A stretch of DNA of 64,000 bases from Rahnella ecdela (GTDB taxonomy: Bacteria; Pseudomonadota; Gammaproteobacteria; Enterobacterales; Enterobacteriaceae), in NCBI RefSeq assembly GCF_019049625.1, contig NZ_JAFMOY010000117.1, forward strand, positions 1 to 64,000, in the 5' to 3' direction. Positions 24,078-32,771 of the stretch are shown here, in pieces. Position 1 is the stretch's first letter, and every line of letters starts with the position of its first letter. The notes beneath the pieces were generated by a model that worked only from the letters and a program-made list of their open reading frames with translations, had not been told where the DNA came from and did not search any database. The translations under genes were made by a program, and so were the position numbers.

Positions 24078-24509
24078 TCAATGTAATGAATGCACCATCA
24101 TTTCAATTCTTCCCCGAAGATGCAGCCAGTAATGGATCCCGTTGAAATGCTTATGGAGCATGGCCGCGGATATATCATCGCTGACCTCTCTGTACACAGG
24201 ATGAAAACGAAGTAAACAGTAAGGAATGTGTTTAACGGGTACATTTAGGGAATTAACTAAACGCATATCCCCCCTTTGCTGCCCCACCGTTATTTTCCGT
24301 ACCCTACAGACCTCGCCCCACCCGAGCCCGCAATCTTCCGTGGTGTCACCCACGGCCATGTTGAGCAAGACATCGTCGAGGACTTTGATCTGATCTGAGA
24401 AACTATTGCCAGGCGTACAAACGACAAACAGACAGGGTTCAACTGCGAGAGCCGTCATATTTGAAAAAATAGATAACAAAGATATGCCGGCTAAAAGATA
24501 CTTACTCAT
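24078..24509 (-). CDS. secreted protein of unknown function
   Basis: A 143-residue protein with a signal peptide (MSKYLLAGISLLSIFSNMTALA, cleaved after ALA) and five cysteines in the mature part. Two lie close to the new N-terminus (PCLFVVC) and others in DCGLGWGEVCRV, suggesting disulfides in the periplasm. The stop overlaps the possible upstream start of the PACE gene (TGATG), so the two are probably co-translated. I do not recognise the family. The ATG at 24507-24509 has only a weak ribosome site. Confidence 0.6.
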   Translation of the reverse strand: MSKYLLAGISLLSIFSNMTALAVEPCLFVVCTPGNSFSDQIKVLDDVLLNMAVGDTTEDCGLGWGEVCRVRKITVGQQRGDMRLVNSLNVPVKHIPYCLLRFHPVYREVSDDISAAMLHKHFNGIHYWLHLRGRIEMMVHSLH

Positions 24510-24586
24510 TAACAAGCCACATGAAAAACCATTGCCTCAACACACGTTTAAACCATTACAAAATGCTCGCTTATTCATTGTCTTCA

Positions 24587-25012
24587 TTAGCTTGCGGATA
24601 ACATCGCGGCAAAACCTGCACCTACTGCTGCAGTAAAGACAACCGCAGCAACGACCACTGTCGTGGCCACTCCCGTGCCGACGGCGGCGGCAGTTTTCCC
24701 TTTCGAGATGTCCTTGCGCTTAAGTGAGGCAAGGTCCGACAAATTAATCACAAGCCCCTTGTCGCTGATGAGGGTCTGAGGAGTAGTTTTCTTAACTGTC
24801 ATTGTGCCGCTTGATCCATTGTGCAGCTCATATTGCACGACATCCCCGTTGTAAAGTGGCGGATCAATTTTGTAATAGGTATAAGGCGTGGATGTCGGGT
24901 TTGAAACCTCCGGCAACTGCTGCTTACTCAGGTGCAGAGCATTATAACTGGAGCAGCCGGACAGGGTCAGAGCGGCGATAATAATAGTTGAATATAACGT
25001 CGTGAATTTCAT
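24587..25012 (-). CDS. lipoprotein with C-terminal glycine/alanine-rich hydrophobic segment
   Basis: A 141-residue protein with a lipoprotein signal ending in TLSGC (Cys20), after which Ser-Ser suggests outer-membrane sorting. The middle (YNGDVVQYELHNGSSGTMTV) looks like a small beta domain. The C-terminal 40 residues are rich in Ala, Val and Gly and contain one probable membrane or glycine-zipper-like segment. It resembles small structural lipoproteins of enterobacteria, but I cannot name a family. It sits inside the cluster between the two cfa paralogues on the same strand. Confidence 0.65.
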   Translation of the reverse strand: MKFTTLYSTIIIAALTLSGCSSYNALHLSKQQLPEVSNPTSTPYTYYKIDPPLYNGDVVQYELHNGSSGTMTVKKTTPQTLISDKGLVINLSDLASLKRKDISKGKTAAAVGTGVATTVVVAAVVFTAAVGAGFAAMLSAS

Positions 25013-25097
25013 AATATCTCTTACTTAGTAAAAATAAACTTTGTATGTAAATACCCAGAAGCGTAAAAAGATTGCAGAACCCATCACGCACTTAACT

Positions 25098-26237
25098 TCA
25101 AATTTTTTTAGCATCATTTCGGCTAAAGACGACTTCCCACATATTTAACTTCCTGGCCCGCAAAAAACCGGCACAGGAGCATAAATAATAATCAAGCATT
25201 CGCTTAAACTTGGGTGAGTAATGATGTCTCAATTCAGGCCAAGCAGTGTTTACTCTTTTTTCCCAGGCCATAAATGTCTTATCATAATCCTCTCCCAAAT
25301 TAATCCAGTCTTCAATGTGAAGATACAGTTGGGTAGAATGAATGATTTGCTCCCCTGAGGGTAAACATCCTCCTGGAAAGATATACTTGTTAATCCATGG
25401 GCCGATATGGTTAACCAACTGACCACTGCCGATACTTTGCAAAAGGAAAAGTCCATCTGGCCTCAGGCAATTAGCGACCCATTCAAAAAAAGTCTGGTAG
25501 CTCTTCAGACCGATATTCTGAAGCGTGCCCAGAGCAATAATGCGGTCAAATTGGTCATCAAATGGGTCGCGGAAATCTCCCAACATGATGGTTACATTAA
25601 GTCCTTCACATCGTGCTTGAGCTATTTTCTGCTGCTCTGTTGAATCAGTTATCCCTTCCACATAGACGTCATAATGGCGCGCCATGTACTCAGCCGTCCC
25701 TCCCCAGCCGCACCCAATATCTAATACACGCATACCCGGCGTTAACTGAAGCTTTTCGCACATCATATCTAATTTGGCCGTTTGAGCTTCGTTTAAGCAA
25801 GAGGCCTGACGCCAGCAACCACACGAATACTGCATATAAGAATCGAGCATGACGGCAAAAATATCACCCCCGATTTCATAGTCGTTGTGGCCCCGTTTAA
25901 AATTGCTCTCATCAGATCTGATACTTAACAGTTTGGCACTAAAGAACTTCAAAATATCGTGTAAATGCGTGGGCAAAGCTTCGTCTAATTGTCCGGAAAG
26001 GAACTTATAGACAAATATATCCAGGCGTTCACATTCCCACCAGCCATCCATATAGCTTTCACCCAACCCCAAAAGACCTTGCTGCATAATGCACTTGAAG
26101 AAGCCTGGGTGGCATATTTTGATATCCCAAGGTCGACTACCCTCTATCTGGATATCTGCCTGCTCAAGAAAGGCTTTACCCATGAGATACTGTGAGTCAT
26201 GCTGACTCTCTTGCGCAATTGAATAAATACCTTTCAA
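25098..26237 (-). CDS. CFA-synthase paralogue with substituted catalytic residues
   Basis: A 379-residue relative of Cfa that aligns end to end with the copy at 21954-23096. The SAM motif VLDIGCGWGG is intact at about residues 171-180, and Cys139 and Tyr318 of the bicarbonate site are retained. The normally invariant Glu-His of GMFEHVG is Gln-Asn here (GTLQNIG, Gln240; DNA 25518-25520), and the His of LLHTIG is Gln (LLQSIG, Gln267). In E. coli Cfa the equivalents are Glu239 and His266. The protein probably binds SAM but is inactive or has a changed reaction. The start is TTG at 26235-26237, needed for the full N-terminus, and no frameshift is seen. Confidence 0.88.
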   Translation of the reverse strand: MKGIYSIAQESQHDSQYLMGKAFLEQADIQIEGSRPWDIKICHPGFFKCIMQQGLLGLGESYMDGWWECERLDIFVYKFLSGQLDEALPTHLHDILKFFSAKLLSIRSDESNFKRGHNDYEIGGDIFAVMLDSYMQYSCGCWRQASCLNEAQTAKLDMMCEKLQLTPGMRVLDIGCGWGGTAEYMARHYDVYVEGITDSTEQQKIAQARCEGLNVTIMLGDFRDPFDDQFDRIIALGTLQNIGLKSYQTFFEWVANCLRPDGLFLLQSIGSGQLVNHIGPWINKYIFPGGCLPSGEQIIHSTQLYLHIEDWINLGEDYDKTFMAWEKRVNTAWPELRHHYSPKFKRMLDYYLCSCAGFLRARKLNMWEVVFSRNDAKKI

Positions 26238-26405
26238 AATTTTTCCGATTATTCAAGAATTTGTTTCTATAAAGGCTGATGCTTTTCTTCGACCATGACA
26301 TTTCATGCGAATTATTATTATCTATAATCACGGCATATGTATTATTATAAGAGGCCAATCTATATCGATAAGCAGTCTATGAAAGATGTTCTTGGGAAAT
26401 GAGCA

Positions 26406-27203
26406 ATGAAAACCTTCACAAACCGAAATTGGCTTTCACCAGAGCACTATTCAATGTCTAAGGGACCCCGCCCTGTTCATTTTCGCTCTTATTTAATTGA
26501 GTCAAACACCTGTGTGTCACCTCATTTGCATGAATTTGCACAGTTTCATTTTGCGCGGAAGGGGAATATGCGTCTGGAAACTGCTGATAATTGTTGGATT
26601 GTTCCCTCACATTACGGTATCTGGATCCCCGCTTATATGGAACATGCCGTATGGGCGATGGATGATGTTTTCCTGGAAAGTTTGGATATTGAAACGGAAC
26701 TTTTAGACGAGACTATCTCCATGTGCCAGGCGGTCACGATCAGTGATGTGGCAAAAGAGCTGATACACCATGCCTCAGAAACTATTCCTGAGTTGTACGA
26801 CGAGCATGGCAAAGACGGGAAACTGGTCAGTGTACTACTGGATATCATTTTCAATTTACCACAAGTGGACTTTGTGCTTCCCTGGCCGAAAAATCCTGCC
26901 CTGAATGAGATGTGTCGTACCATCCTGGAATCACCCGGCGCAGAACATTACATCGAAATTTGGTCCGCCAAAGTGGGAATGTCCACCCGTAACTTTTCCC
27001 GAAAATTTAAAACTGAAACAGGATTATCTTTCAGTCTCTGGAAGCAAAAGATGCGCATTTTTGAGTCAGTGATTATGCTCAAGCAGAATAAAAGTGTTAC
27101 CACTATTGCCCTTGAAATGGGCTATTCAAGCACAGCCGCCTTTAGCTATTCCTTTAAAACCATATTAGGTGTGCCTCCTACCGAGTACGCAGGGCAGAGT
27201 TAA
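26406..27203 (+). CDS. AraC-family transcriptional regulator with cupin N-terminus
   Basis: A 265-residue regulator. The N-terminal cupin-like domain includes HLHEFAQFHFARKG and IPAYMEHAVWAM (histidines as in the NimR/YeaM type). The C-terminal AraC DNA-binding domain has two helix-turn-helix units at about residues 165-260, with VGMSTRNFSRKFKTETGLS and IALEMGYSSTAAFSYSFK. The gene is divergent from the altered CFA-synthase paralogue with 168 bases between, so it is the best candidate regulator of that cluster, including its efflux gene. NimR-type proteins typically control an adjacent exporter. Confidence 0.88.
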   Translation: MKTFTNRNWLSPEHYSMSKGPRPVHFRSYLIESNTCVSPHLHEFAQFHFARKGNMRLETADNCWIVPSHYGIWIPAYMEHAVWAMDDVFLESLDIETELLDETISMCQAVTISDVAKELIHHASETIPELYDEHGKDGKLVSVLLDIIFNLPQVDFVLPWPKNPALNEMCRTILESPGAEHYIEIWSAKVGMSTRNFSRKFKTETGLSFSLWKQKMRIFESVIMLKQNKSVTTIALEMGYSSTAAFSYSFKTILGVPPTEYAGQS

Positions 27204-27230
27204 ACGTGGTCTGAAAATGACCGGCAGAAA

Positions 27231-27257
27231 CACCAGGGTGGTCAACGCACCCTGGTG
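27231..27257. terminator. shared terminator between convergent araC-type and GH43 genes
   Basis: A perfect 10-base inverted repeat (CACCAGGGTG / CACCCTGGTG) with a 7-base loop lies between the two convergent genes. A short TTTCTG follows on the minus side. The position and symmetry fit a bidirectional terminator. Confidence 0.65.
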
Positions 27258-27280
27258 ACCTACTCGGCAGTCTCTGATAT

Positions 27281-28849
27281 TTAGGACGACATCCCGCTGA
27301 TATGAAAATACGAAAATGCGCCATAGCCTGGGGCTGAATTCTCCGTCGCTGAGGCTGCAAAAATGCCAATTTTCGCGCCGACCCACTTTCCTGCCGAGGC
27401 TGAAAATGGGGGACTGATACCCTTCCACACATCCCTGTCATCTTGCCGGAATGCAAAGTGACAAACTCCGCGTGGAAAAATTTCTGCCTTGAGAAATACC
27501 GGCTTATCTTCTTTCAACGTTTCCAATAGGATCCTTTTCTGGCTCAGCACACCCTTATCGCTCATCCATCCGAAATCGAATACCAGCACCCTGGCCTCCT
27601 CCTGCTGACATACAGAAACTGCACCATACCTTTCGCCATAGACAATCAAACCACTTTGTTCGCCAGTATGGTGGAAATGCGGTTCAAGACGCGTTATCGC
27701 GGTAAAAGCCGGCGCAGAGAACTTTTGCAATAAAAGTTGCGGTGTATCATACAAACCTCGCGGCCCCAGAAGACAGCACGTGAGTTGCAATCCCATGGGG
27801 GATGAAACCCTCCAGTTATCTTGCGGATTCGCCTGCCATTGCCACTGCAGGCCATACTCACCCTTTAAGAAGTCATCCGAGGTCTGGGGAATGCAGGGGG
27901 TTACGGGTAAATGGATAGCGGGTTTTTGATGAATCATTACCGGCTGCCCGAGCCCTTCACGATTGATATTTTCCCCGATTTCGGGCCATCCATCTTCCCG
28001 CCAGCGCATGGGTTGCAGATGCACAATACGCCCCGCATGCGCAGCTTCCTGAAAATGCATAAACCAGCATTCCCCGTTTTTGAGCTCTACCCATCCACCC
28101 TGATGCGGACCGTTCACTTTTGAGTTGCCCTGATGCAGCACATCACGTGCCTCATAGGGACCGGTGATGTGACGCGACCGTAATACCGTCTGCCAGCCGC
28201 TTTCTACGCCCCCAGCAGGCGCAAAAATGTAATACCACTCATGGCGCCGGTACACTTTGGGGCCTTCAAGTGTCGGGTGCGAGATGGTGCCATCAAAGAG
28301 GATCCTGCCTTCATCCAGAAGAGATGTCGCATCGGGAGCCATTTCGCAAAGCTGCAACTGATGTTTGATACCGGAACGGCTATAGGCGAACGCATGGACC
28401 AGCCAGGCGCGGCCATTGTCATCCCAAAACGGACAGGGATCGATCCAACCTTTCACGGCTTTAATACAATGCGGCTCGCTCCACTCTTTCGTCGGATCCT
28501 GTGCAAAAGACATAAAAATGCCTTCGTCCGGCATGCTGTAAAATACCCAGAACAGACCGTTATGATAACGAATGCTGGGTGCCCAAATCCCTTTACCCGG
28601 CTGAACCTGGTCGTAGTGCACATTATTGATTCGTGGCACGACGTGATTCACAAGGGTCCAATTGACCAGGTCTTTAGAATGCAGGACCGGTAGCCCCGGA
28701 ATATGGTTAAAACTGGAGGCCACCATGTACACATCGTTCTCCACACAAACAATATCCGGGTCTGAATAGTCTGCATACAGAACAGGGTTCTGGTATAACC
28801 CCTCGCCGCAGTCCGGTACCCATCCGGATGTGCTGATTAGTTCCATACA
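27281..28849 (-). CDS. xynB: glycoside hydrolase family 43 beta-xylosidase
   Basis: A 522-residue cytoplasmic enzyme expected to release xylose from xylo-oligosaccharides. The N-terminal five-bladed propeller (about 15-310) has the catalytic Asp in YSDPDIV (Asp29), the second Asp in GWIDPCPFWDD and the catalytic Glu in HPTLEGPK. The C-terminal part is the beta-sandwich typical of the XynB type. There is no signal peptide. AAGGAG precedes the ATG at 28847-28849. It lies 11 bases after the transporter gene and the pair is arranged like yagG-yagH of E. coli (recalled). Confidence 0.9.
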   Translation of the reverse strand, partial: CMELISTSGWVPDCGEGLYQNPVLYADYSDPDIVCVENDVYMVASSFNHIPGLPVLHSKDLVNWTLVNHVVPRINNVHYDQVQPGKGIWAPSIRYHNGLFWVFYSMPDEGIFMSFAQDPTKEWSEPHCIKAVKGWIDPCPFWDDNGRAWLVHAFAYSRSGIKHQLQLCEMAPDATSLLDEGRILFDGTISHPTLEGPKVYRRHEWYYIFAPAGGVESGWQTVLRSRHITGPYEARDVLHQGNSKVNGPHQGGWVELKNGECWFMHFQEAAHAGRIVHLQPMRWREDGWPEIGENINREGLGQPVMIHQKPAIHLPVTPCIPQTSDDFLKGEYGLQWQWQANPQDNWRVSSPMGLQLTCCLLGPRGLYDTPQLLLQKFSAPAFTAITRLEPHFHHTGEQSGLIVYGERYGAVSVCQQEEARVLVFDFGWMSDKGVLSQKRILLETLKEDKPVFLKAEIFPRGVCHFAFRQDDRDVWKGISPPFSASAGKWVGAKIGIFAASATENSAPGYGAFSYFHISGMSS

Positions 28850-28860
28850 GTTTTCCTCCT

Positions 28861-30291
28861 TCATTTAACGGCCATCACTGGTGCAAGACCTCCGGCGTTG
28901 TTTTCTTGCTCACGGCTGATTTCTGCACTTCGAGAAGCCAAATCGGTTTGAATTTTCTTCATGGTCGTATCATCAAGTTTGTAGAAACGTGCAAGGAAAT
29001 AGAGGATCAGATACGAAATGGAAGGGCCGACCGTCAGCAGGCCAATGATGCCTGTCGTCGCCAGCGCGGTTTGTGTTTCCGCCCCGGCATGATAGCCAAA
29101 CCAGCCGAGTGAGAACCCGACAAAAGCGCCAGCAAAGGCCATGCCCAGTTTTAATGCGAACAAGTTGCCTGAAAATGAGAGGCCCGTGATACGTCTTCCC
29201 GTTTTCCATTCACCATAGTCTGCCGCATTAGCCATCATGTTCCATTTAAAGGGCTGATACATTTGGTGTAAAAAACCAATGATGAAGTACAGGGGGAAAA
29301 TCACGGGAAGAAATTTTGGTGGTACAAAGAACATCACACCTCCTGCCACGACCAGCAACAGGTTAATACTTTTAAACATCCCCAACGTGCTGAAACGTTT
29401 GGCAAAATAGCCTGCCGCCATCGCCCCAAAAATCGTCCCGACGACGCTGGTGGTGATAAAGGTACTTTTCATCGCTGTGCCACTCACCACGCTTTGCCCC
29501 TTATCCAGCATCAGGTACGTTGCGTAATACAGCGTTGCAGAACTGCGCATTACACCCGCCATGCTGGAGAAAAAGGTAATAATCGCAACGATGCGCCACT
29601 GGTCATTCCCCAGCAGATTTTTCAGGTCACTGAGTACCGACGCCTCGCGGGTATCTTCGGCAGTAATTCGCTCTTTGGTGAAACAAAAACAAAACACCAG
29701 CATGCATATGGCGATGGCCCCCATCACCGCCATTGTGGCCTGATAACCGGCCTGGAGGTTTTCTTTACCAAAATAGTCCACCAGCCACAGTGTCCCGACA
29801 GAGACCAGTAATCCTGCCAGTGATGAAATGGTAAAACGATACGATTGTGCCGACAGTCGGTCTTTATCATCACTCGTGATGACGCCGCCCAGGGCGCAGT
29901 AAGGAATATTGATAAAGGTGTAACACAGCATGAGCAGCGAATAGGTAATATAGGCGTAAAGCAGCTTGCCGGAGTGCCCGAAGTCAGGCGTGGTAAAGGT
30001 CATGACCGCCAATACTGCATAAGGGATGGCAAACCAAATCAGCCAGGGGCGAAAATGTCCCCATCGTGTTTTCACGCGATCGGCAACGATCCCGGTTAGC
30101 GGATCGCTGACCGCATCAAGAATGCGCGTCACCAGAAACATGACCCCGACAGCGGCGGCAGAAATTCCGTAAATGTCGGTATAAAAGTAAGTAAGAAACA
30201 TCGTGACGGAAGAATAAACGATGCCGCATGCGGCATCCCCCATACCAAAACCCAGTTTTTCGATAAAAGTCAATTTCTTAACGTCAGCCAT
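28861..30291 (-). CDS. GPH-family (MelB-like) sugar transporter, probably xylosides
   Basis: A 476-residue inner-membrane symporter with about 12 membrane segments. The N-terminal LTFIEKLGFGMGDAACG and ILDAVSDPLTGIVADR blocks are typical of the glycoside-pentoside-hexuronide family, and the Asp residues of the second block correspond to the cation site of MelB. Partnering with a cytoplasmic GH43 enzyme points to uptake of xylo-oligosaccharides. The ATG at 30289-30291 has GGAG 7 bases upstream. Confidence 0.9.
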   Translation of the reverse strand: MADVKKLTFIEKLGFGMGDAACGIVYSSVTMFLTYFYTDIYGISAAAVGVMFLVTRILDAVSDPLTGIVADRVKTRWGHFRPWLIWFAIPYAVLAVMTFTTPDFGHSGKLLYAYITYSLLMLCYTFINIPYCALGGVITSDDKDRLSAQSYRFTISSLAGLLVSVGTLWLVDYFGKENLQAGYQATMAVMGAIAICMLVFCFCFTKERITAEDTREASVLSDLKNLLGNDQWRIVAIITFFSSMAGVMRSSATLYYATYLMLDKGQSVVSGTAMKSTFITTSVVGTIFGAMAAGYFAKRFSTLGMFKSINLLLVVAGGVMFFVPPKFLPVIFPLYFIIGFLHQMYQPFKWNMMANAADYGEWKTGRRITGLSFSGNLFALKLGMAFAGAFVGFSLGWFGYHAGAETQTALATTGIIGLLTVGPSISYLILYFLARFYKLDDTTMKKIQTDLASRSAEISREQENNAGGLAPVMAVK

Positions 30292-30600
30292 ACTCTGACT
30301 CCATACCATTAGGTAGAACAGCTTTTCGGAATTGGTATATTAACTTTTGGCGAGTGCGTAAAATTTAACCATATTTGATTTGTGGTTTATGAAATTTTAC
30401 AACTGGGAGGCCAGTCACAATGAGGGGAAGTGAAGGAATGACGACGTGTTGGGGTCAGGTCTACTGCATGTCTTAAGATATCCGACGCCTGGAGGGACTC
30501 TTTCCGTCACGCCTTTGCAGCCATCGATCTAACCTGCGAAAAACCCGGCGTATTCGGGCATAATTTCATTATCTTGTAATTTAAAATGATAGGGACAGAT
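30292..30600. promoter_or_regulatory. divergent region between xyloside genes and spermidine-synthase-like gene
   Basis: This 309-base region separates divergent units and must carry both promoters. It contains the inverted repeat at 30358-30400. No other structure or gene is evident. Confidence 0.4.
30358..30400. promoter_or_regulatory. inverted repeat upstream of the xyloside operon, candidate operator
   Basis: GTAAAATTT at 30358-30366 and AAATTTTAC at 30392-30400 are exact reverse complements separated by 25 bases. The inner sequence also contains AACCA and TGGTT in inverted order. The repeat lies about 70-110 bases upstream of the transporter start and could bind a regulator of the pentose pathway. 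Confidence 0.45.
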
Positions 30601-31437
30601 ATGTCGAAAATGGATGATTTTATAAACAAATTCAATATTCAACCCCAGGGGAAAATCGTTTTCCAGGTAACCGATGAGTATGGGGACATCATCGTCGCAG
30701 ACACAGACGATTATCGGATCCTGCGGTTTGAAGGCATTAATGAACAGAGCAAAATGTCCAAACAAGACGTTAACGTGCCTGTCCATAATTACAGTAAGGC
30801 CATGCTGATGGCGACGGCTTTTACGCCTGCGCAGACCGTCCTTCTCCTCGGGCTTGGCGGCGGTGCTTTACTGCGAGCACTTTATTTTCTTAATGAGCAA
30901 CTCGCCTTCGACGCGGTGGAGTTGAGACCGCGAGTGTTATCCGTGGCACGTGACTGGTTTACGTTGCCCGAGTCGGGAAAAATCGCTTATCACCTTGAAG
31001 ATGCAGAACATTATTTACGCCGACAACATCTGCCTCGCTACGACCTTATTTTCTCAGATTTGTATTCAGCCTTTTCGATGGAACCTCGTCAGGGCACTGA
31101 AACTTTTCTGAGATTGTGTCTGAATAAGCTCAGTGATCAGGGCTGGCTGGTCCTGAATTATTACGAAATCCCCAAGGTTGGAAGTGTAATGTATTGCGCA
31201 TTGCGCGAAGTATTTGATGAGGTACTTTATTGCCGCGTGCCGAGTGGAAATGTCGTCATATATGCAGCCCAACAACCTCACCCGCAAACGGTAAGCGAAA
31301 GAAGAGTTGAGGCAAAATCGCTGTTATCCCGTCTTGGCTGTGTTAGCGAGTCGGATGACCTTTCCCTAAACATCACCCCTCTCTTCGAATCGTTGCCTCG
31401 TGATGGTTCTTCATTCGACTCAGTCCGATTAAATTGA
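30601..31437 (+). CDS. spermidine-synthase-like protein (Rossmann methyltransferase fold)
   Basis: A 278-residue protein of the spermidine synthase superfamily. An N-terminal beta-rich part (GDIIVADTDDYRILRFEG) is followed by the nucleotide-binding motif VLLLGLGGGALLRAL near residue 79, the acidic DAVEL and a YDLIFSDLYSAF block. The proton-acceptor Asp region of true synthases is replaced by DLYSAF, so putrescine aminopropyl transfer is not assured. Many such proteins are stand-alone and unassigned. AGGGA lies 6 bases before the ATG at 30601. The gene is single and divergent from the xyloside operon. A link to the nearby metK through decarboxylated SAM is possible. Confidence 0.8.
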   Translation: MSKMDDFINKFNIQPQGKIVFQVTDEYGDIIVADTDDYRILRFEGINEQSKMSKQDVNVPVHNYSKAMLMATAFTPAQTVLLLGLGGGALLRALYFLNEQLAFDAVELRPRVLSVARDWFTLPESGKIAYHLEDAEHYLRRQHLPRYDLIFSDLYSAFSMEPRQGTETFLRLCLNKLSDQGWLVLNYYEIPKVGSVMYCALREVFDEVLYCRVPSGNVVIYAAQQPHPQTVSERRVEAKSLLSRLGCVSESDDLSLNITPLFESLPRDGSSFDSVRLN

Positions 31438-31964
31438 GGGGCGCAGGTTTCGGTTTGACAACATGTCCTTAAGGTTCAGGATTGAGGGACGTTTTTAGAA
31501 GATGATATAACCCGTTAAGCTGCTGAAAATCCACACTGACCGAAGCACAACCTGACAAACGATGTGCTGCCGCCATCTTGTCACCATGAAACTTTTCAGC
31601 CCCTTCTTGTTTCAACTATTTCGTGCCCAAATCATGGAAATGGGGGAAATTAGAAATAAGGGAAAGTGGCGGACGCATTAGGCAATAATGAAGAAACAGG
31701 ACCTTCAATCATCCGGTTTTATGCATTTCGATGATCAGCCATCGTTTTCACCTATCACTTCGCTACGTGACAAGCCCTGAGCATATAAAGGTCAAACAGA
31801 AGGGAAACGCAGAGGTAAATGATGCGGGAAATGACTAAAGCGAAAAATGGCACAGGAAGTGTCAGATAGCACATGCTAACTGCTGAAGCAAAGACTTCCC
31901 TTTTACGGTTCTCAACCCGCATCTTACGCAAAAATACCGATTTCTGTCCGCGCGCGAGGTGTGA
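31438..31964. other. gene-free stretch
   Basis: Between the convergent spermidine-synthase-like gene and the small Cys-rich protein gene lie 527 bases without a credible reading frame. I see no strong hairpin or repeat in it. Confidence 0.35.
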
Positions 31965-32216
31965 CTATTTTACTGCTCGTAGCTGAGTGCAGAAAGGACA
32001 GTTGCACCCGGGTACGGGTGTGGCTGCACATGTCCCCAAAGGACTTAACTGAGAGTCCGCATGTTTTACACTATAGAACTCGCTGGTGATACGGTCTTCA
32101 ACATTTCTGACTTGAGCAGAAGACAATGTTGAATCCTGAGTAATACGGGACTGGAAGGCATGGGCATTAAGCGAACCTAAAGCCACTGATGCAGCAATGA
32201 TGTGAGACACTTTCAT
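31965..32216 (-). CDS. small exported Cys-rich protein, possible metal ligand
   Basis: An 83-residue protein with a signal peptide (MKVSHIIAASVALGSLNAHA). The mature part of about 63 residues ends in GTCAATPVPGCNCPFC, with four cysteines in 14 residues, a pattern suited to metal or disulfide chemistry in the periplasm. AAGGAGGCGG immediately upstream is a very strong ribosome site. It follows the metal-responsive repressor gene on the same strand by about 250 bases. I do not recognise the family. A role in periplasmic metal handling is inferred from position and cysteines only. Confidence 0.68.
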   Translation of the reverse strand: MKVSHIIAASVALGSLNAHAFQSRITQDSTLSSAQVRNVEDRITSEFYSVKHADSQLSPLGTCAATPVPGCNCPFCTQLRAVK

Positions 32217-32467
32217 AAGACCGCCTCCTTTTAACCGAACACTTCAACAAAGGGTTTAAGCTCAAGATACTGAACTAAAAGCGAACAAAATGTAAGGGGC
32301 CACCCTGCCATATTGAAGGGTTAAGCTCGCGCTTATCGTGCCCGGTTCCCAAAATGCCTTTGCTGCCTACCCTAAGAAGTGAAATTGTCCATTCCGTCGC
32401 GCACCACCACCAGATACCCGTCACCGCCGGCATTCCCCGAAGCGAAGTCAGGTGCATCTCACTGGTG

Positions 32468-32737
32468 TTAAAGATATTTCGTGATCGTTTTAAATTCACT
32501 CAGCGCGCCATCCTGTTCGAGATGATCGGTATGGAGCACTGTTTCAAGACAGTGGTCCAGATGATCATGTATTAATGTACGTTTCGCATTCGTTATCGCT
32601 TTTTCTACGGCATGCAACTGTTGGGCAATGTCCAAACAGGGTTTTTCATCCTCGAGCATTTGAATGGTGCTTTTCAGATGGCCTGCGGCACGCTTAAGTC
32701 GTTTAATGATATCGGGGTGGGACGTATGTAAAGTCAT
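32468..32737 (-). CDS. CsoR/RcnR/FrmR-family metal-sensing repressor
   Basis: An 89-residue all-helical repressor of the DUF156 family. The metal fingerprint residues are Cys34, His59 and Cys63 (in EKPCLDIAQQL and LIHDHLDHCL), with extra histidines at 57 and 62. This Cys-His-Cys arrangement is that of CsoR (copper) and InrS (nickel) rather than RcnR, which has Cys-His-His. It lies 34 bases after the MFS exporter gene. When metal-free, such proteins bind G-tract operators like those at 34099-34115. The metal cannot be decided from sequence, but the partner exporter favours nickel. Confidence 0.9.
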   Translation of the reverse strand: MTLHTSHPDIIKRLKRAAGHLKSTIQMLEDEKPCLDIAQQLHAVEKAITNAKRTLIHDHLDHCLETVLHTDHLEQDGALSEFKTITKYL

Positions 32738-32771
32738 ACGGGATCCTGTCTGGTCTGAGAGATTAAGGTTT

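Noticed and set aside
32275-32499. Minus-strand 74-codon frame overlapping the end of the CsoR-type gene
   Set aside because: It overlaps the repressor gene in another frame and has no ribosome site.
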